Below, one piece after another: positions 6,210 through 7,078 of a stretch of 7,078 nucleotides of DNA. The notes under the pieces are model-generated. The model saw only the letters and a program-made list of their open reading frames with translations. It was not told the DNA's origin and ran no database searches. Source of the stretch: Candidatus Omnitrophota bacterium (GTDB lineage Bacteria > Omnitrophota > Gorgyraeia > 1-14-0-20-64-10); NCBI GenBank assembly GCA_023248095.1, contig JAHFFF010000066.1, positions 1,665 to 8,742 of the forward strand, read 5' to 3'. The stretch's first letter is position 1, and every line of letters starts with the position of its first letter. The position numbers were made by a program, and so were the translations under genes.

Positions 6210-6881
6210 ATGAGAAAGTTCAATCTTTTACTCGCGATCCTTTGCAGCGCGGTGTGGGGTGTCCTGTCAGCCGCCGCGCTGGCGGCGCCGCTGGCGGTGG
6301 ATGATTTCAACGGCGGGGAGATCAAGAACCTACTGGGCAACCGGGCCAACGTCTTCATCAAGGCTCCTTCCAAGGCGATGGTCGCTTACCGGCAAGATAC
6401 GGTGAACGGCAAGAAGACGCAGGTGTTGATGATCCGCTACGAGAAGCGCAACATCGGTGGGCCCTATGATTCGGGGGGCTGGTGCGGTTATTACACGCTC
6501 CTCAAGTCACCCGCGGCGCTGGTGGCCCCTACGCCGGACAAACCGAACCCGGAACCGATGACCGATCAGTACCTGGATGGGAGCGCCTACAAGGCGATCA
6601 CCTTTTGGGTGCGCGGGGAAAAGGGGGACGAGAATTTTGTCGTGGGGCTGTCTGATCGCCACTGGGACAAGATCGGCGATTCGGTTAAATCGGAGGAGAT
6701 CGGCAAGTATCTGCCGGCGGGGAAACTCACCACCGAATGGCAGAAGGCCAAGATCCCCTTGGATGAGTTCTTTCTGGATTACACCCAATTGGCAGGCATC
6801 TCCATCGTTTTTGACGGGGACCTTTTCCCCGAGACTGGCCATGCGGGGGTCCTCTATATCGACGACATCGCCCTGGAGTGA
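6210..6881 (+). CDS. Small secreted single-module CBM11/CIA30-like protein, paralogue of gene 4
   Basis: The 223-residue product has a signal peptide (MRK, a hydrophobic stretch from residue 5, probable cleavage at ALA|AP near 25/26) and one beta-sandwich module: LAVDDFNGG at 28-36, PYDSGGWCGYYTLL at 85-98 with C92, FWVRGEKGDENF, GLSDRHWDKIGDSVKSEEIG, YLPAGKLTTEWQKAKIPL and a final LYIDDIALE. Compared with gene 4 it carries an extra stretch of roughly 16 residues (about 101-117, VAPTPDKPNPEP and flanks) directly after the WCGYYTLLK strand, probably an extended surface loop. C92 is again the only cysteine outside the signal peptide. It follows gene 4 by 12 bases and overlaps the next gene by GTGA. 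A secreted binding or structural role is inferred; no catalytic motif is visible. Confidence 0.85.
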   Translation: MRKFNLLLAILCSAVWGVLSAAALAAPLAVDDFNGGEIKNLLGNRANVFIKAPSKAMVAYRQDTVNGKKTQVLMIRYEKRNIGGPYDSGGWCGYYTLLKSPAALVAPTPDKPNPEPMTDQYLDGSAYKAITFWVRGEKGDENFVVGLSDRHWDKIGDSVKSEEIGKYLPAGKLTTEWQKAKIPLDEFFLDYTQLAGISIVFDGDLFPETGHAGVLYIDDIALE

Positions 6882-7078
6882 GACGCGCGAGGTTGGGTGA
6901 GGCCCTGGGGCTGGTTCTGGCCGGCTTCTCGCTGCCTATCTTATTTCATTTCCTAACTCTGCCTTCGGATAGAATCCTTCCGCCTACCGGTTTAGCCCGT
7001 CCCTTGCCGGCGAGCTCACCTCGGCCTCCCGGCGCCCACCGGCCAATTCGAGCCATGTGGGTATGGAATGCCCGCGTT
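6878..7078 (+). CDS. N-terminus of a second anchored barrel-like protein (3' partial)
   Basis: A frame opens at GTG 6878, overlaps the gene 5 stop as GTGA, and stays open for 67 codons to the right edge. The product starts with basic MRRARLGEALG, followed by a hydrophobic segment (about residues 8-28, GLVLAGFSLPILFHFLTL), a Pro/Ser-rich stalk (about 29-56, including LPPTG, PASSPRPP) and then IRAMWVWNARV. That last string matches IRSTWIWKYDPV at the start of the barrel domain of the 813-residue protein in both sequence and context. The gene is therefore probably a second membrane-tethered glycoside-hydrolase-like protein, here without a beta-sandwich between stalk and barrel. The GTG has no good Shine-Dalgarno; coupling to gene 5 is the likely start mechanism, and a TTG at 6893 is an alternative. 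Confidence 0.72.
   Translation, partial: MRRARLGEALGLVLAGFSLPILFHFLTLPSDRILPPTGLARPLPASSPRPPGAHRPIRAMWVWNARV

Noticed and set aside
1..7078. CRISPR array, tRNA or rRNA, or transposase gene
   Set aside because: No regularly spaced repeats, cloverleaf sequence, rRNA-like block or transposase motif was seen on either strand. The only strong inverted repeat is the single palindrome at 4262-4314.

Overview
The window is about 7 kb of densely coding DNA, all on the plus strand. It holds one gene cut off at the left edge, four complete genes and one gene cut off at the right edge. The genes are packed like an operon: a 23-base gap, a 4-base ATGA overlap, another ATGA overlap, a 12-base gap, then a 4-base GTGA overlap. 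Most of the window is GC-rich. Starts are preceded by classical Shine-Dalgarno sequences and the exported proteins have Sec-type signals, so the host is a bacterium. There is no rRNA, tRNA or marker gene, so I cannot name the lineage. The unusual domain combinations suggest a poorly characterised phylum, but that is only a guess.

Layout. Positions 3-1793 encode a protein with an apparent protein-kinase-like domain and an unrecognised C-terminal half; its 5' end lies outside the window. Positions 1817-4258 encode a membrane-anchored protein of 813 residues. It has a proline/serine-rich stalk, a CBM11/CIA30-like beta-sandwich, a (beta/alpha)8 barrel resembling GH18 with a substituted DxxDxDxE motif, and a C-terminal CBM9-like module. 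Positions 4255-5574 encode an exported protein with two beta-sandwich modules. Positions 5571-6197 and 6210-6881 encode two small secreted proteins, each a signal peptide plus one such module. At 6878 a new gene begins; its anchor, proline-rich stalk and first barrel-like strand mirror the 813-residue protein.

Taken together, genes 2 to 6 look like a module for envelope or extracellular carbohydrate handling. One or two anchored hydrolase-like barrels are accompanied by a paralogous family of five beta-sandwich domains. Four of these share a G-W-C-G-[YW]-Y-T-L-L motif with a single cysteine. The role (polysaccharide turnover, exopolysaccharide synthesis, or an extracellular coat of lectin-like proteins) is inference.

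The most striking non-gene feature is a palindrome with perfect 16-base arms at 4262-4314. It lies just after the best start codon of gene 3 and is read through in frame, so it would encode part of that protein's N-terminus. It looks like a mobile REP-like or MITE-like element. I saw no promoter, convincing terminator, CRISPR array, RNA gene or transposase gene.
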